In this document: one piece after another, positions 8,305 to 16,555 of the stretch | Layout of the letters: every line of letters begins with the position of its first letter | Position numbering within the stretch: the first letter of the stretch is position 1 | Assembly: GCF_004000845.1 (NCBI RefSeq) | Contig: NZ_BIMA01000008.1 | Location: forward strand, 46,687-110,686 | Reading direction: 5' to 3' | DNA length: 64,000 nucleotides | DNA from: Paenibacillus koleovorans NBRC 103111 | Lineage (GTDB): Bacteria; Bacillota; Bacilli; Paenibacillales; NBRC-103111 | Made by a program: the position numbers and the translations under genes | The notes under the pieces: generated by a model | What the model saw: only the letters and a program-made list of their open reading frames with translations | The model's database searches: none | Told to the model about the DNA's origin: nothing

Positions 8305-10167
8305 CTAAGTGTTGCCGACTTCCTCCAATTGCAGCAAATATAGCCGGGCCGTCGTTTTGGCTGTCTTCACAATTCGGCGCGCCATTTCCAGATTAAGCAT
8401 CGGATGCTGGATACCGGCTTCAAGACGTTCAAAATGCTTCTCGTCGGAGTCGCTGTGATAGAGCAAGAAGGTGACTTGCCGATCCTCCAGCTGAAGCGTA
8501 TCCCGGATCATCTCGCCCCAATATCGTGCCATTCGGCATCCGAGACCTTCAATAATCCACATGGCGCCCATCAGATCGAAAGGGTTGTCCCGGCTCGCAC
8601 GCTGGAACAAATAAGCGGAGAGCGCTTCGCTTCCGATATTTTTCTCGCCGGACTGAATGTCCTCAAGCGCTCCTCCGACTGCTACATAATCACGCTCAAG
8701 AATTTGGAAGTCGCGATGCTCGTCTCGGGCATGTGCGATAAACAGCGAGCGCAGATCGATATGTTCGATGGCTATATATGAAGCCGCTCGGGCTATCCAT
8801 TGAGAGCCGTCGATGACCTGCTGCCGAATGTTGACCATCAGCATCCTATAATCCTGGATTGTAAACTTGCCGGCGTACAGCTTCTGAATGATCGGAACTT
8901 GAGCCAGCCTTTGTTCGAAATCAATCCAAACGTTAACCAGCTGTCTCACCAGAAACTGTTGGACTTCGCTGTTGCCGTCAAATTCCAGATGAGGAGCCTC
9001 CGCTTCACGCTGCTGTATTTCTACAACGGAGCTGGAATGCCCGCATACCACCGTCAAATACATATAAGAAGTCTGAAAACGACCGCTTTCCGGCACCATG
9101 CACAGTACCTTCTGTCCTTCTTGTAGATGGCCCTCGTTCAGCAACTCTTCCAACATGATATAGATGGATGCTGCACCCGTATTTCCCTTCGAATACAGAT
9201 TGGTAAACCAACGCTCCTCCGGAATGGTCAGCCCTCCGGCTTTCAACAGACGGAAGATTTCATCTCTGAAGAAATGAGAGGAGTAGTGGCAGACCATCCA
9301 ATCGATCTCGTCAGGTCGCACAAGGCCTTCATCGACGAGCTCGAAGAACCGCTTGACGCCGACTTTGGGCATTTCATTCACGAGGCGGATATCTTGCTTT
9401 AAATTGATCGCTCCCTGATCCGCTGCATCGTGGATCGAAGCATAGTCCAGCCAAGAGGGACGCGGCTCCGGGTCTTCTTTATTGGTGCCTGCATACATGC
9501 AGATGTCGTATAGGTTGGCGTAAGACCGATTGTCGATCCACTCGATTTTGAGCGATAGGCCGGACTCGCTTTGTTTATTTTGCAGGACGGCAGCTCCGGC
9601 TCCGTCGGACAACATGAACCGCAGGAAATCGGTGTCAAACGGGATCGATTGACCCATGAAGCGCTGCTGCGATTCGAATCTGGTGCTTTTGAACACTCGA
9701 CTTGGAAACTCGCTGGCACAGGCGACGGCGGAGTTCTTCTCGCCCGATTGAATTTGTAGAAACGCGCTCTTCATCGCCTGCATCCCGCTGCCGCATACAC
9801 CGTGATGGTTGGCGATTTCCAGAACCGGCAGATCGGCCTCGGCGTGAACCATGCTTGCAAAGCCGGGAACGAGCAGATCCCCCTGTGTCGTACCTGTGGC
9901 GAGGAAGTCAATGTCCGATCTGGAAAGAGCGGAACGAGATAATGCATCCTGGATGGCGAGAGAAGCCATTTGCGCATTGCTGTACAAGCTTCGCTGTTGT
10001 TTATCGATCGCATAATGCCGTTGTTTGATCTGGTTTTGCTCCAGGATTCGCCGCATAGATTTGGAAGACTTTCCGCCGATTTTACCGAGATACTCTTCGA
10101 TTTCATGGTTTTCAATCGGGGGGCCAGGTAAAAACTTGCCTACACTAGTAATATAAACGTCTCTCAT
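8305..10167 (-). CDS. 3-oxoacyl-ACP synthase III fused to haem-oxygenase-like diiron oxidase domain
   Basis: Residues 1 to about 385 form a FabH-like thiolase-fold synthase with the full catalytic triad: Cys125 in VCGSGMQA, His294 in VCHYSSHF and Asn329 in GNTGAAS. Residues about 400-620 form an all-helical haem-oxygenase/TenA-like domain. It carries the ligand pattern of haem-oxygenase-like diiron oxidases (HDOs): Glu483/His484, Glu540 in IIEGLG, and His571-x3-Asp575-x2-His578, the HxxxDxxH signature. The whole chain would condense an acyl-CoA or acyl-ACP with an extender, or perform another acyl transfer, and then oxidise the product with O2. HDO relatives decarboxylate fatty acids, cleave amino acids or N-oxygenate amines, so the product is unknown. 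The ATG has an AAGGAG site. The gene leads a two-gene unit with a palindromic operator-like site in its promoter. The reading of both halves is firm; the chemistry is inference. Confidence 0.85.
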   Translation of the reverse strand: MRDVYITSVGKFLPGPPIENHEIEEYLGKIGGKSSKSMRRILEQNQIKQRHYAIDKQQRSLYSNAQMASLAIQDALSRSALSRSDIDFLATGTTQGDLLVPGFASMVHAEADLPVLEIANHHGVCGSGMQAMKSAFLQIQSGEKNSAVACASEFPSRVFKSTRFESQQRFMGQSIPFDTDFLRFMLSDGAGAAVLQNKQSESGLSLKIEWIDNRSYANLYDICMYAGTNKEDPEPRPSWLDYASIHDAADQGAINLKQDIRLVNEMPKVGVKRFFELVDEGLVRPDEIDWMVCHYSSHFFRDEIFRLLKAGGLTIPEERWFTNLYSKGNTGAASIYIMLEELLNEGHLQEGQKVLCMVPESGRFQTSYMYLTVVCGHSSSVVEIQQREAEAPHLEFDGNSEVQQFLVRQLVNVWIDFEQRLAQVPIIQKLYAGKFTIQDYRMLMVNIRQQVIDGSQWIARAASYIAIEHIDLRSLFIAHARDEHRDFQILERDYVAVGGALEDIQSGEKNIGSEALSAYLFQRASRDNPFDLMGAMWIIEGLGCRMARYWGEMIRDTLQLEDRQVTFLLYHSDSDEKHFERLEAGIQHPMLNLEMARRIVKTAKTTARLYLLQLEEVGNT

Positions 10168-10208
10168 GGAGGCTCCTTCGGATTAAGTAAATGTTCGTCC
10201 TGTATATT

Positions 10209-10225
10209 CTAGCATATTTTGCTAG
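10209..10225 (-). promoter_or_regulatory. Palindromic operator-like site in the synthase-oxidase promoter
   Basis: CTAGCA-TATTT-TGCTAG is a perfect 6+6 inverted repeat located 42-58 bases upstream of the synthase-oxidase start, overlapping a possible -10 (TAGAAT on the minus strand). It is not followed by a T run in the coding direction, so an operator is more likely than a terminator. The regulator is unknown. Confidence 0.4.
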
Positions 10226-10253
10226 ACATTAAGGGGGAAATGTTATCGGATGA

Positions 10254-11183
10254 TCAGCACGGTATGTCGTTCTTGTAAATCATTCCCTGCTGCCGCAGCG
10301 AATCGCGGAGAAACTCGAAGAAGCTGTTGAACAGGGCGGAGCGTACCCGATCTTCGTTGTAGGCGAAGTAAATGTAACGCTTGAACGGGTTTTGAGGGAT
10401 TTCACGGCACACCAATTCCCCCCGTTCCAGCTCGGCGGCAATCGCGGAGCGCGAGATGAACGACACGCAATTGCCCGCCATGACCGCTTGTTTGATTGCT
10501 TCCAAGGAATCCATCTCCATAACGGGCGTGAGCGTGAGGCCAAGGCTCTTGGCCCACTTGAGCGTCATGCTGCGCGTGCTGGACTCTTGGCCGTGGAGAA
10601 TAAACGGTACCTCGCCAATATGGTCGGGATACACCGTTTCCTTGCGAGAAAGCCCATGGTGCGGTGAGAAAAAGAGCACGAGCTCGTCCTCGCACAGCGT
10701 CTCGCCGATCAGCGACGTCCACTGGAACGGCTCGGCGGAGACGAGGCCGATGTCCAGCTCATGACCGAGCAGCATGCTCTGAATGACAGGGGACGGACGA
10801 ATTGTCAGCGACAAGGAGATGTTCGGGTGCTGCTTGGAGAACGCGCTGAGAATGGAGGGCAGCAAATAAGTGCCGGGCACGAAGCTGGCGCCAATCTTGA
10901 GCTTGCCGCTTCCCCAAGCGTTGAATTCTTTGACGATCCGCTCCGCCTCGAGCGCAAGCGAATTGATTTTCGACGCATAGTGGCGCAACGCCTGCCCGGC
11001 CTCGGTCAAATGCACTTTCCCCGAGCTGGAGTAGAATAGCTGCACCCCGAGCTCCTTCTCCAGGCTTTTCATATGAAACGTAACGGTCGGTTGCTTCAGC
11101 TCCAGCTGTTCGGCTACCGATGTAATCCGCTTATGCTGGTCCAGCAGCTCGACAATTTGAAGCTTCACCGAAGTCCAATTCAT
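10254..11183 (-). CDS. LysR-family transcriptional regulator
   Basis: This 309-residue protein has an N-terminal winged helix-turn-helix (residues 3-60; ITSVAEQLELKQPTVTFHMKSL is the HTH) and a periplasmic-binding-like effector domain (about 90-300) of the usual LysR length. It is divergently transcribed from the ABC importer that starts at 11355, the standard arrangement for a LysR activator and its target. The shared 171-base spacer contains a perfect T-N11-A LysR box. The co-inducer is presumably related to the transported solute (iron or a phosphonate-like compound), which is inference from context. Confidence 0.9.
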   Translation of the reverse strand: MNWTSVKLQIVELLDQHKRITSVAEQLELKQPTVTFHMKSLEKELGVQLFYSSSGKVHLTEAGQALRHYASKINSLALEAERIVKEFNAWGSGKLKIGASFVPGTYLLPSILSAFSKQHPNISLSLTIRPSPVIQSMLLGHELDIGLVSAEPFQWTSLIGETLCEDELVLFFSPHHGLSRKETVYPDHIGEVPFILHGQESSTRSMTLKWAKSLGLTLTPVMEMDSLEAIKQAVMAGNCVSFISRSAIAAELERGELVCREIPQNPFKRYIYFAYNEDRVRSALFNSFFEFLRDSLRQQGMIYKNDIPC

Positions 11184-11221
11184 CCTGAATGCACTCCTTC
11201 AACAATCTTTATGACCTCATT

Positions 11222-11236
11222 ATAGATAAAATCTAT
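11222..11236. promoter_or_regulatory. LysR box (T-N11-A palindrome)
   Basis: ATAGAT-AAA-ATCTAT is a perfect inverted repeat containing T-N11-A, in the spacer between the divergent LysR gene and the ABC importer. It is the expected binding and autoregulation site. A TTGACA hexamer at 11285-11290 could be the -35 of the importer promoter; its -10 is poor, as expected for an activated promoter. Confidence 0.6.
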
Positions 11237-11354
11237 GCACTTGAATAGTTTCATAAAAAAACTTAACAAATGATTTACACCGCGTTGACACTCTACTGAT
11301 TTTCGAGGACTAGACTGAACTAGAATTCCTCCCATGGAAGGTTGCTAGACTAAG

Positions 11355-12326
11355 ATGACATTACAACTACGCGGTATTCACAAATCGTTCGGCGAGGCGA
11401 AGGCGCTAGAATCGATCGACCTGACGGTGGCGTCCGGCAAGTTCACGACGCTGCTCGGCCCATCGGGCTGCGGGAAGACGACGCTGCTGCGCATTATCGC
11501 CGGCCTGGAAACGCCGGATCAGGGAGAGCTCCGAATCGGAGACATCGTGCTGTTCGATCGAGCTCGCCGAGTCAATCGACCGGTGCATCAACGCGGCTTC
11601 GGCATGGTGTTCCAGGATTTCGCTCTTTGGCCGCATATGACCGTACTGGAGAATGTGGCGTTCGGCTTGAAGGCGAAAGGGGACAAGGCCGGCTGGCGTA
11701 GACGGTCGCTGGAGGCGATCGAGCTTGTCCGGCTGGGCGGCATGGAGAAGCGTTACCCCCATCAGCTGTCCGGCGGGCAGCAGCAACGGGTGGCGCTCGC
11801 CAGAGCGATCGCGATTCGGCCGCAGCTCGTGCTGTTCGACGAGCCGATGAGCGCGTTGGACGCCATGCTGCGGGAGGAGATGCGTCTGGAGCTGCTGAGC
11901 CTCGTGCGGCAAATCGGCTTCACCGCCATCTATGTGACGCATGACCAGACCGAAGCGATGTCGATGTCCGACGAGATCGTCGTCATGCAAGGCGGTCGCA
12001 TCCTTCAGCAGGATTCGCCGGAAGCGATCTACCGGTCGCCCAAACATGCTTTTACAGCGCGGTTTATTGGCAAGACGAACTGGCTGGAAGCGGACAAGAG
12101 GCTCGTCCGACCCGAGCATGTGAGCTGGTCCAGGAAAAGCGAGTCCGATCTGACATGGAACGGGACGGTGCAAGCCGTCAGCTACATGGGAGAGCGTTAT
12201 GAGATGGCCGTCGATTTAGGGGAGAAGGGCATGTGGCTGGCTTATCATCCAGCCCGCATGTCCATTGGGGAGCCGGTTCAATTGTTTGTGGCTCCAGAGT
12301 TTGTTCGCGTGCTGCAATCTGAATAA
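11355..12326 (+). CDS. ABC importer ATP-binding protein (Fe3+/2-aminoethylphosphonate type)
   Basis: This 323-residue ATPase has Walker A GPSGCGKTT (35-43), a Q-loop in VFQDFALWPHM, signature LSGGQQQR (138-145) and Walker B LVLFDEP followed by the switch His in TAIYVTHDQTEA. A C-terminal TOBE-like domain (about 245-320) marks it as a member of the FbpC/PotA/MalK subfamily. It is the first gene of a four-gene operon with the binding protein and the fused permease. The subfamily and the gene order (ATPase, binding protein, double permease) fit ferric iron or phosphonate uptake. Confidence 0.88.
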   Translation: MTLQLRGIHKSFGEAKALESIDLTVASGKFTTLLGPSGCGKTTLLRIIAGLETPDQGELRIGDIVLFDRARRVNRPVHQRGFGMVFQDFALWPHMTVLENVAFGLKAKGDKAGWRRRSLEAIELVRLGGMEKRYPHQLSGGQQQRVALARAIAIRPQLVLFDEPMSALDAMLREEMRLELLSLVRQIGFTAIYVTHDQTEAMSMSDEIVVMQGGRILQQDSPEAIYRSPKHAFTARFIGKTNWLEADKRLVRPEHVSWSRKSESDLTWNGTVQAVSYMGERYEMAVDLGEKGMWLAYHPARMSIGEPVQLFVAPEFVRVLQSE

Positions 12327-12355
12327 ATCCATTTAGAAGAGAGGAAGTAAGAAAC

Positions 12356-13459
12356 ATGAAAAAGCAAGGATCGTGGAAATCCGGTTCCGTCGCAATGTTG
12401 TCCGTCTTGATCGGGGTCAGCTTGAGCGCCTGCGCCGGCGGTACGGAGTCGAATAACCAAGGAGCGAGCACAAGCTCTACACCGACGCCGACATCGACTG
12501 CGACGGCAACTCCTTCCGCATCGCCTACCCCTACGCCGGTCAAACTTAGCGGCAAGCTGGTCGTTTATAGCGCAGGCCCTGCCGGTCTCGCAGAAGGCAT
12601 TCAGAAAGGTTTTACCGCCAAAACCGGCGTACAGATCGAAATGTTCCAAGGCACTACCGGTAAAATTTTGGCCCGGATGGAAGCGGAAAAAGCGAATCCG
12701 GTCGTTGACGTAGTCGTGTTGGCGTCTTTGCCTTCGGCAATCGGGATGACCAAAAGCGGCTTGACTATGCCTTATAAAGAAGCGAAAAATGCGGACAAGC
12801 TGTTCCCGGGCTACTCGGATAAAGACGGCAATTACTTCAGCTACAGCTTGTCGGCGCTCGGCATCGCCTACAACACGAAGCTAGTCACGAATCCTCCGAA
12901 AGAGTGGGCCGATTTGACCAAACCGGAATGGAAAGGCAAGATCAATATCCCGGATCCCGCTTTGTCCGGCTCTGCGCTTGATTTCTTAACCGGCTATGTA
13001 AACAAAAACGGCGAAGCCGCTTGGGACCTGTTCAGCAAAATTCAAGCCAACGGCGCGATCATCGCAGGCGCGAACCAAGAAGCGCTCGATCCGGTCATCT
13101 CCGGGGCGAAAAGCATCGTGATGGCGAACGTGGACTATATGACCTATGCTTCAAAGGCGAAAGGCGAGCCAATCGATCTTATTTACCCGGCCGGCGGCAC
13201 TGTCATTTCCCCTCGCCCTGCCATGATCATGAAAACAACTAAAAATCCGGATGCGGCTAAAGCGTTCATCGACTACCTGCTCTCCGACGAAGCTCAAAAA
13301 TTGGTAACCGACAGCTTCATCCTGTCCGGCCGCAACGACATTACGGTGGCAGGACGTCCTAGCGCGAAGGATATTCCGGCGATTCAAGTGGACTGGGCCT
13401 GGATGAACGACAATCAGAACGCGGTAACCGAGAAATTTACTCAGCTGTTCAAAAAGTAA
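12356..13459 (+). CDS. Extracellular solute-binding lipoprotein (FbpA/PhnS-like)
   Basis: This 367-residue protein begins with a lipoprotein signal peptide whose lipobox LSAC places the lipidated Cys at 26, followed by a Ser/Thr/Pro-rich tether (to about 62). The mature domain is a type 2 periplasmic-binding fold of the ferric-iron/thiamine/aminoethylphosphonate group (KLVVYSAGPAGLAEGIQKGF at its start, SLSALGIAYNTK in the middle, a C-terminal AKAFIDYLLSDEAQ). The spacing to the ATPase is 29 bases. The ligand cannot be settled by eye: the tyrosine pair that binds Fe3+ in FbpA proteins is not obvious, so a phosphonate or another small anion should be kept open. Confidence 0.87.
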   Translation: MKKQGSWKSGSVAMLSVLIGVSLSACAGGTESNNQGASTSSTPTPTSTATATPSASPTPTPVKLSGKLVVYSAGPAGLAEGIQKGFTAKTGVQIEMFQGTTGKILARMEAEKANPVVDVVVLASLPSAIGMTKSGLTMPYKEAKNADKLFPGYSDKDGNYFSYSLSALGIAYNTKLVTNPPKEWADLTKPEWKGKINIPDPALSGSALDFLTGYVNKNGEAAWDLFSKIQANGAIIAGANQEALDPVISGAKSIVMANVDYMTYASKAKGEPIDLIYPAGGTVISPRPAMIMKTTKNPDAAKAFIDYLLSDEAQKLVTDSFILSGRNDITVAGRPSAKDIPAIQVDWAWMNDNQNAVTEKFTQLFKK

Positions 13460-13482
13460 CACCGGATGGGGATGACCGCCCG

Positions 13483-15141
13483 ATGAGGCTCAAACAACCG
13501 GGGACGCTGCTGGCCTTGCTGCTTCTGGCTACGCTGGTCGTCCTCCCTCTTTTATATGTGTGCATGACGAGCATACTTCCGCAGGGCAAGCTGGATTTGT
13601 TCGCTCCGATTCGAACGGTGACGGCGAAAAACTTGACCGGCGTATTCACGAACTCGCTTATGCTCGGCGTCTATGTAGTCGCCTTGTGTACCGCGTTCGC
13701 CCTGCCGCTTGCGTGGATCATGGCGAAATCGCCGCTCGGCAAACATCGCTGGCTCGATGTCGTGCTGCTCATTCCGTTTATGACGCCGCCTTACATCGGC
13801 TCGATGGGCTGGATCTTATTCATGCAGCCTCGCGGATATTTGGAGCAGCTGTGGCCGGGCGGAGTTTGGCTGAGCACCAGGTTTTTCAGCCTGACGGGAA
13901 TGGTCGCCATTATGGCGCTGCATTTGTTCCCGTTCCTGTATTTGATTCTACGAGGCGCGATTGAACAAGTCGGGGGCAATAAGGAAGAGGCGGCAGCCGT
14001 GCATGGCGCCGGGTTTTTCCATGCGGCCCGACGCGTGCTGCTGCCGCTTATTTTCGCCAGCTATGCGATGGGGGCGCTGCTCATCTTCGTGAAGACGCTC
14101 GCCGAGTTCGGGACGCCCGCTACGTTCGGCAGGAGGATCGGATATTTCGTCTTGACGACGGAGATCCAGAAGTCGATCTCGAGCTGGCCGATCGATTTCG
14201 GCAAGGCGACCTCGCTCGCTTCTTTGCTTCTGCTAGCTTGTCTTGTTCTCTGGTACATCCAGTCCGTAATTGTGAGACGCCATTCCTACAATTTAGTAGG
14301 GGGCAAGGGCTCGCGGGGGAAGCTATATTTGTTGCATGGCTGGCAGCAGGCGGTTGCTTGGCTTTATGTAGGCGTGCTTCTGTTGGTGGCGATCGGCGTA
14401 CCTTATTTCTCCATCGTCTCGGCATCGCTCATGAAGCTGCGCGGCAACGGACTAGCTTGGAGCAACATGACTTTGCAGCATTACGGCAAGCTGCTTGCGT
14501 GGGGATCGCCCAGTATGGAGGCGCTGCTGAACAGCTTCGGTCTCGCTTTGTTCGCCGCCAGCATCGCCGCAGCCGTCGGGACGTGGCTCGCTCTCGTAAT
14601 CGGACGCTCCAAGCGGATTCCGCAGAGGATAACCGACATGCTTAGCATCTTGCCGAACAACGTGCCGGACATTATCATGGTAGTTGGTTTGATCATGGTT
14701 TGGAACTCGACCTGGATGCCGATCAAGCTGTACAACACGTACGGGATGGTCGTGCTGACCTATGTCATCTTCTTCTTGCCGTATACGGTGCAGTATGTTA
14801 AAGCCCGCAACGGGCAGCTGGACGATTCGCTGCGGCATGCGGGGCAAGTGTTCGGCGGTCGACCGGTCTATATTTTCCGGCGCGTGGTGCTGCCTTTGCT
14901 GGTCCCGGGCGTGCTGGCCGGTTGGATGATGACGTTCACGATCTCGTTCCGCGAGCTCGTCGCCTCGATGCTCGTCCTGCCGCCTTCCATGCGGACATCG
15001 GCTACTTACATTTTCGCCCAATTCGAGCAGGGACAAATTTCGCTGGGGATGGCCATGGCGGTCGTTTCCGTCGGCCTGACCACTTTGATGCTGCTGCTCC
15101 TGACCCTTACAACTACGAATAGAAAGTGGAATCGATCATGA
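13483..15141 (+). CDS. ABC importer permease, two fused halves (FbpB-like)
   Basis: This 552-residue membrane protein has about twelve transmembrane segments in two homologous halves, each with a binding-protein-dependent permease EAA loop: EEAAAVHGAGFFHAARRVLLP in the first half and a matching DDSLRHAGQVFGGRPVYIFRRVVLP in the second. Fused double permeases are typical of iron and phosphonate ABC importers, needing no second permease gene. It lies 23 bases after the binding protein and its 3' end overlaps the next gene by 16 bases (or 4 bases if the ATG at 15138 is used). Confidence 0.9.
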   Translation: MRLKQPGTLLALLLLATLVVLPLLYVCMTSILPQGKLDLFAPIRTVTAKNLTGVFTNSLMLGVYVVALCTAFALPLAWIMAKSPLGKHRWLDVVLLIPFMTPPYIGSMGWILFMQPRGYLEQLWPGGVWLSTRFFSLTGMVAIMALHLFPFLYLILRGAIEQVGGNKEEAAAVHGAGFFHAARRVLLPLIFASYAMGALLIFVKTLAEFGTPATFGRRIGYFVLTTEIQKSISSWPIDFGKATSLASLLLLACLVLWYIQSVIVRRHSYNLVGGKGSRGKLYLLHGWQQAVAWLYVGVLLLVAIGVPYFSIVSASLMKLRGNGLAWSNMTLQHYGKLLAWGSPSMEALLNSFGLALFAASIAAAVGTWLALVIGRSKRIPQRITDMLSILPNNVPDIIMVVGLIMVWNSTWMPIKLYNTYGMVVLTYVIFFLPYTVQYVKARNGQLDDSLRHAGQVFGGRPVYIFRRVVLPLLVPGVLAGWMMTFTISFRELVASMLVLPPSMRTSATYIFAQFEQGQISLGMAMAVVSVGLTTLMLLLLTLTTTNRKWNRS

Positions 15142-16427
15142 TGCAGCTGCATGTGTGGGGCGGTGCGGGCGAGCACGGCCGCTCCTGTTACCTGGTGTGC
15201 GCGGGAGGGAAGCGGCTTTTGCTCGATTGCGGCGTGAAACGGACCGGACTTGGCGAGTATCCGCTTGTGGATGCTTCCGTCATTCCGCAGCTGGATGCTG
15301 TTTTCCTGTCGCATGCGCATGAGGATCACTCGATGGCCATCCCTTGGCTGTATCGGCTTGGCTATCGAGGTGTAGTATGGACAACCCGCCTGACGGCGGA
15401 AAAGATAGAGGCTTATTTGGCCTCTTGGGGCAGCTATGTGTCGAAGCAGGGCGGAGCGCTGCCTTATGACGAGCGGGATATTTCACGTGTGGACTATGCT
15501 TATTTGGACGAGCTGACTCCCGCCTTGGAATGGAAGGAGATTGGGGACGGCCTGTCGGTCTGCTGGGGACGCAGCGGCCATATGCTGGGCTCGGTGTGGC
15601 TGCTGCTCGAAGTGGAGGGCCGGCGGCTGTTTTTCTCCGGGGACTATACGGAGGAGTCGACGCTGCTGCGGACCGACCGGCCTGCGGATGCCCCGGGCGG
15701 ATTGGACGGCTTGAGCCTGGCGCTCGTGGACGCGGCCTACGGGCCCGACCCGGAGCGGCAGGCGGACAAGCTCGAGCGGCTGTACGCCGCGGCGGAGCGC
15801 GTCTGGGCCGGCGGCGGCCAGCTGCTGCTGCCGGTGCCGCCGAGCGGCCGCGGCCAAGAGCTGCTGCTGCTGCTGCGGCAGCGCTTCCCTCGCGTGCCGC
15901 TGCGGGTGGAAGCGGAGCTGCTCCGGGGACTGGAGCAGCTCCGCCTGTCGCCGGGCTGGCTGCAGCCCGGCGCCCTGGGGCAGCTCGCCGACGCGATGGG
16001 CGAGCTGGAGATCGTTCGCGGCGAGGCGCAGCGAACGGCGATTTGTGCGCCCGGCGCGGAGCCGGGCGTCATCTTGACCGGCGACGGCATGATGCAGTCG
16101 CCGGTGGCGCAGCGCTACTATGCGCGGCTGCGGGGGGAGGCGGCGAACAGCATCCTGATTACCGGGCATGTCGCCCGGGGGACGTTCGCCGAACGGCTGC
16201 TCGCGCTGCCCGAATCGGAGCGGGGCTGCGTGGTGGAGCGCTGCGGCTTCAAGATTCACCAGGGGCTGCACGACGTGCGCCGCATGATCGCTTCGATGGC
16301 TTCCTGCCACGCGACCGTGCTCGTGCATGCGCCTCACGCGGACACGCTCGCTTTGCGCGACGCGCTAGAGGCGGAAGGCTATAGCGGTCTATTGGCCTTA
16401 CAGCCGGGGGATCGAATAGAGTTGTAG
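15126..16427 (+). CDS. Metallo-beta-lactamase-fold hydrolase coupled to the ABC importer
   Basis: This 433-residue protein (from GTG at 15126; ATG at 15138 or 15141 is also possible) has the dinuclear zinc motif HAHEDH (63-68), a GHMLGSVW segment, a metal-bridging Asp in FFSGDYT, and later His residues in ITGHVARGTF and LVHAPH. The length and the region between the Asp motif and the C-terminal His resemble beta-CASP-type RNA- or DNA-processing relatives (RNase J/CPSF-like), but phosphodiester hydrolysis of small molecules is equally possible. The overlap with the permease implies translational coupling, so a role in processing or sensing the imported solute is attractive but unproven. The stretch 15700-16250 is markedly GC-rich. 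It is the last gene of the operon. Confidence 0.82.
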   Translation: MESIMMQLHVWGGAGEHGRSCYLVCAGGKRLLLDCGVKRTGLGEYPLVDASVIPQLDAVFLSHAHEDHSMAIPWLYRLGYRGVVWTTRLTAEKIEAYLASWGSYVSKQGGALPYDERDISRVDYAYLDELTPALEWKEIGDGLSVCWGRSGHMLGSVWLLLEVEGRRLFFSGDYTEESTLLRTDRPADAPGGLDGLSLALVDAAYGPDPERQADKLERLYAAAERVWAGGGQLLLPVPPSGRGQELLLLLRQRFPRVPLRVEAELLRGLEQLRLSPGWLQPGALGQLADAMGELEIVRGEAQRTAICAPGAEPGVILTGDGMMQSPVAQRYYARLRGEAANSILITGHVARGTFAERLLALPESERGCVVERCGFKIHQGLHDVRRMIASMASCHATVLVHAPHADTLALRDALEAEGYSGLLALQPGDRIEL

Positions 16428-16450
16428 CAAACTTAGTGCAATGCTATAAT
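16422..16450 (+). promoter_or_regulatory. Extended -10 promoter for the Rpn-like gene or a leader RNA
   Basis: TTGTAG and TATAAT are separated by 17 bases, and TGC directly precedes the -10 (extended -10). The promoter sits on the stop codon of the preceding gene and would start RNA near 16457, right at the hairpin that follows. Confidence 0.6.
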
Positions 16451-16458
16451 GGGAAAAA

Positions 16459-16528
16459 GCGGAAGCACCGCCAACACGCAAGCCGAACCGGAAACGGATC
16501 GGCAGCGTGCTGGCCGGTGCTTTTTTGC
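16459..16528 (+). terminator. Leader hairpin with T run (attenuator or terminator)
   Basis: AGCACCG, CCA and CACGC on the left pair with GCGTG, TGG and CGGTGCT on the right, followed by TTTTTT. It ends the MBL-fold operon, but it also lies directly downstream of a good promoter, so it may give a ~75-nt RNA or attenuate the next gene. Confidence 0.65.
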
Positions 16529-16555
16529 ATTTTGCTGTTTGAGGAGGCTGGGGTT

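Noticed and set aside
15483..16384. Long open frames on both strands overlapping the MBL-fold gene
   Set aside because: They are produced by the high GC content of that stretch and encode low-complexity Arg/Ala-rich text. The MBL-fold frame has conserved motifs.
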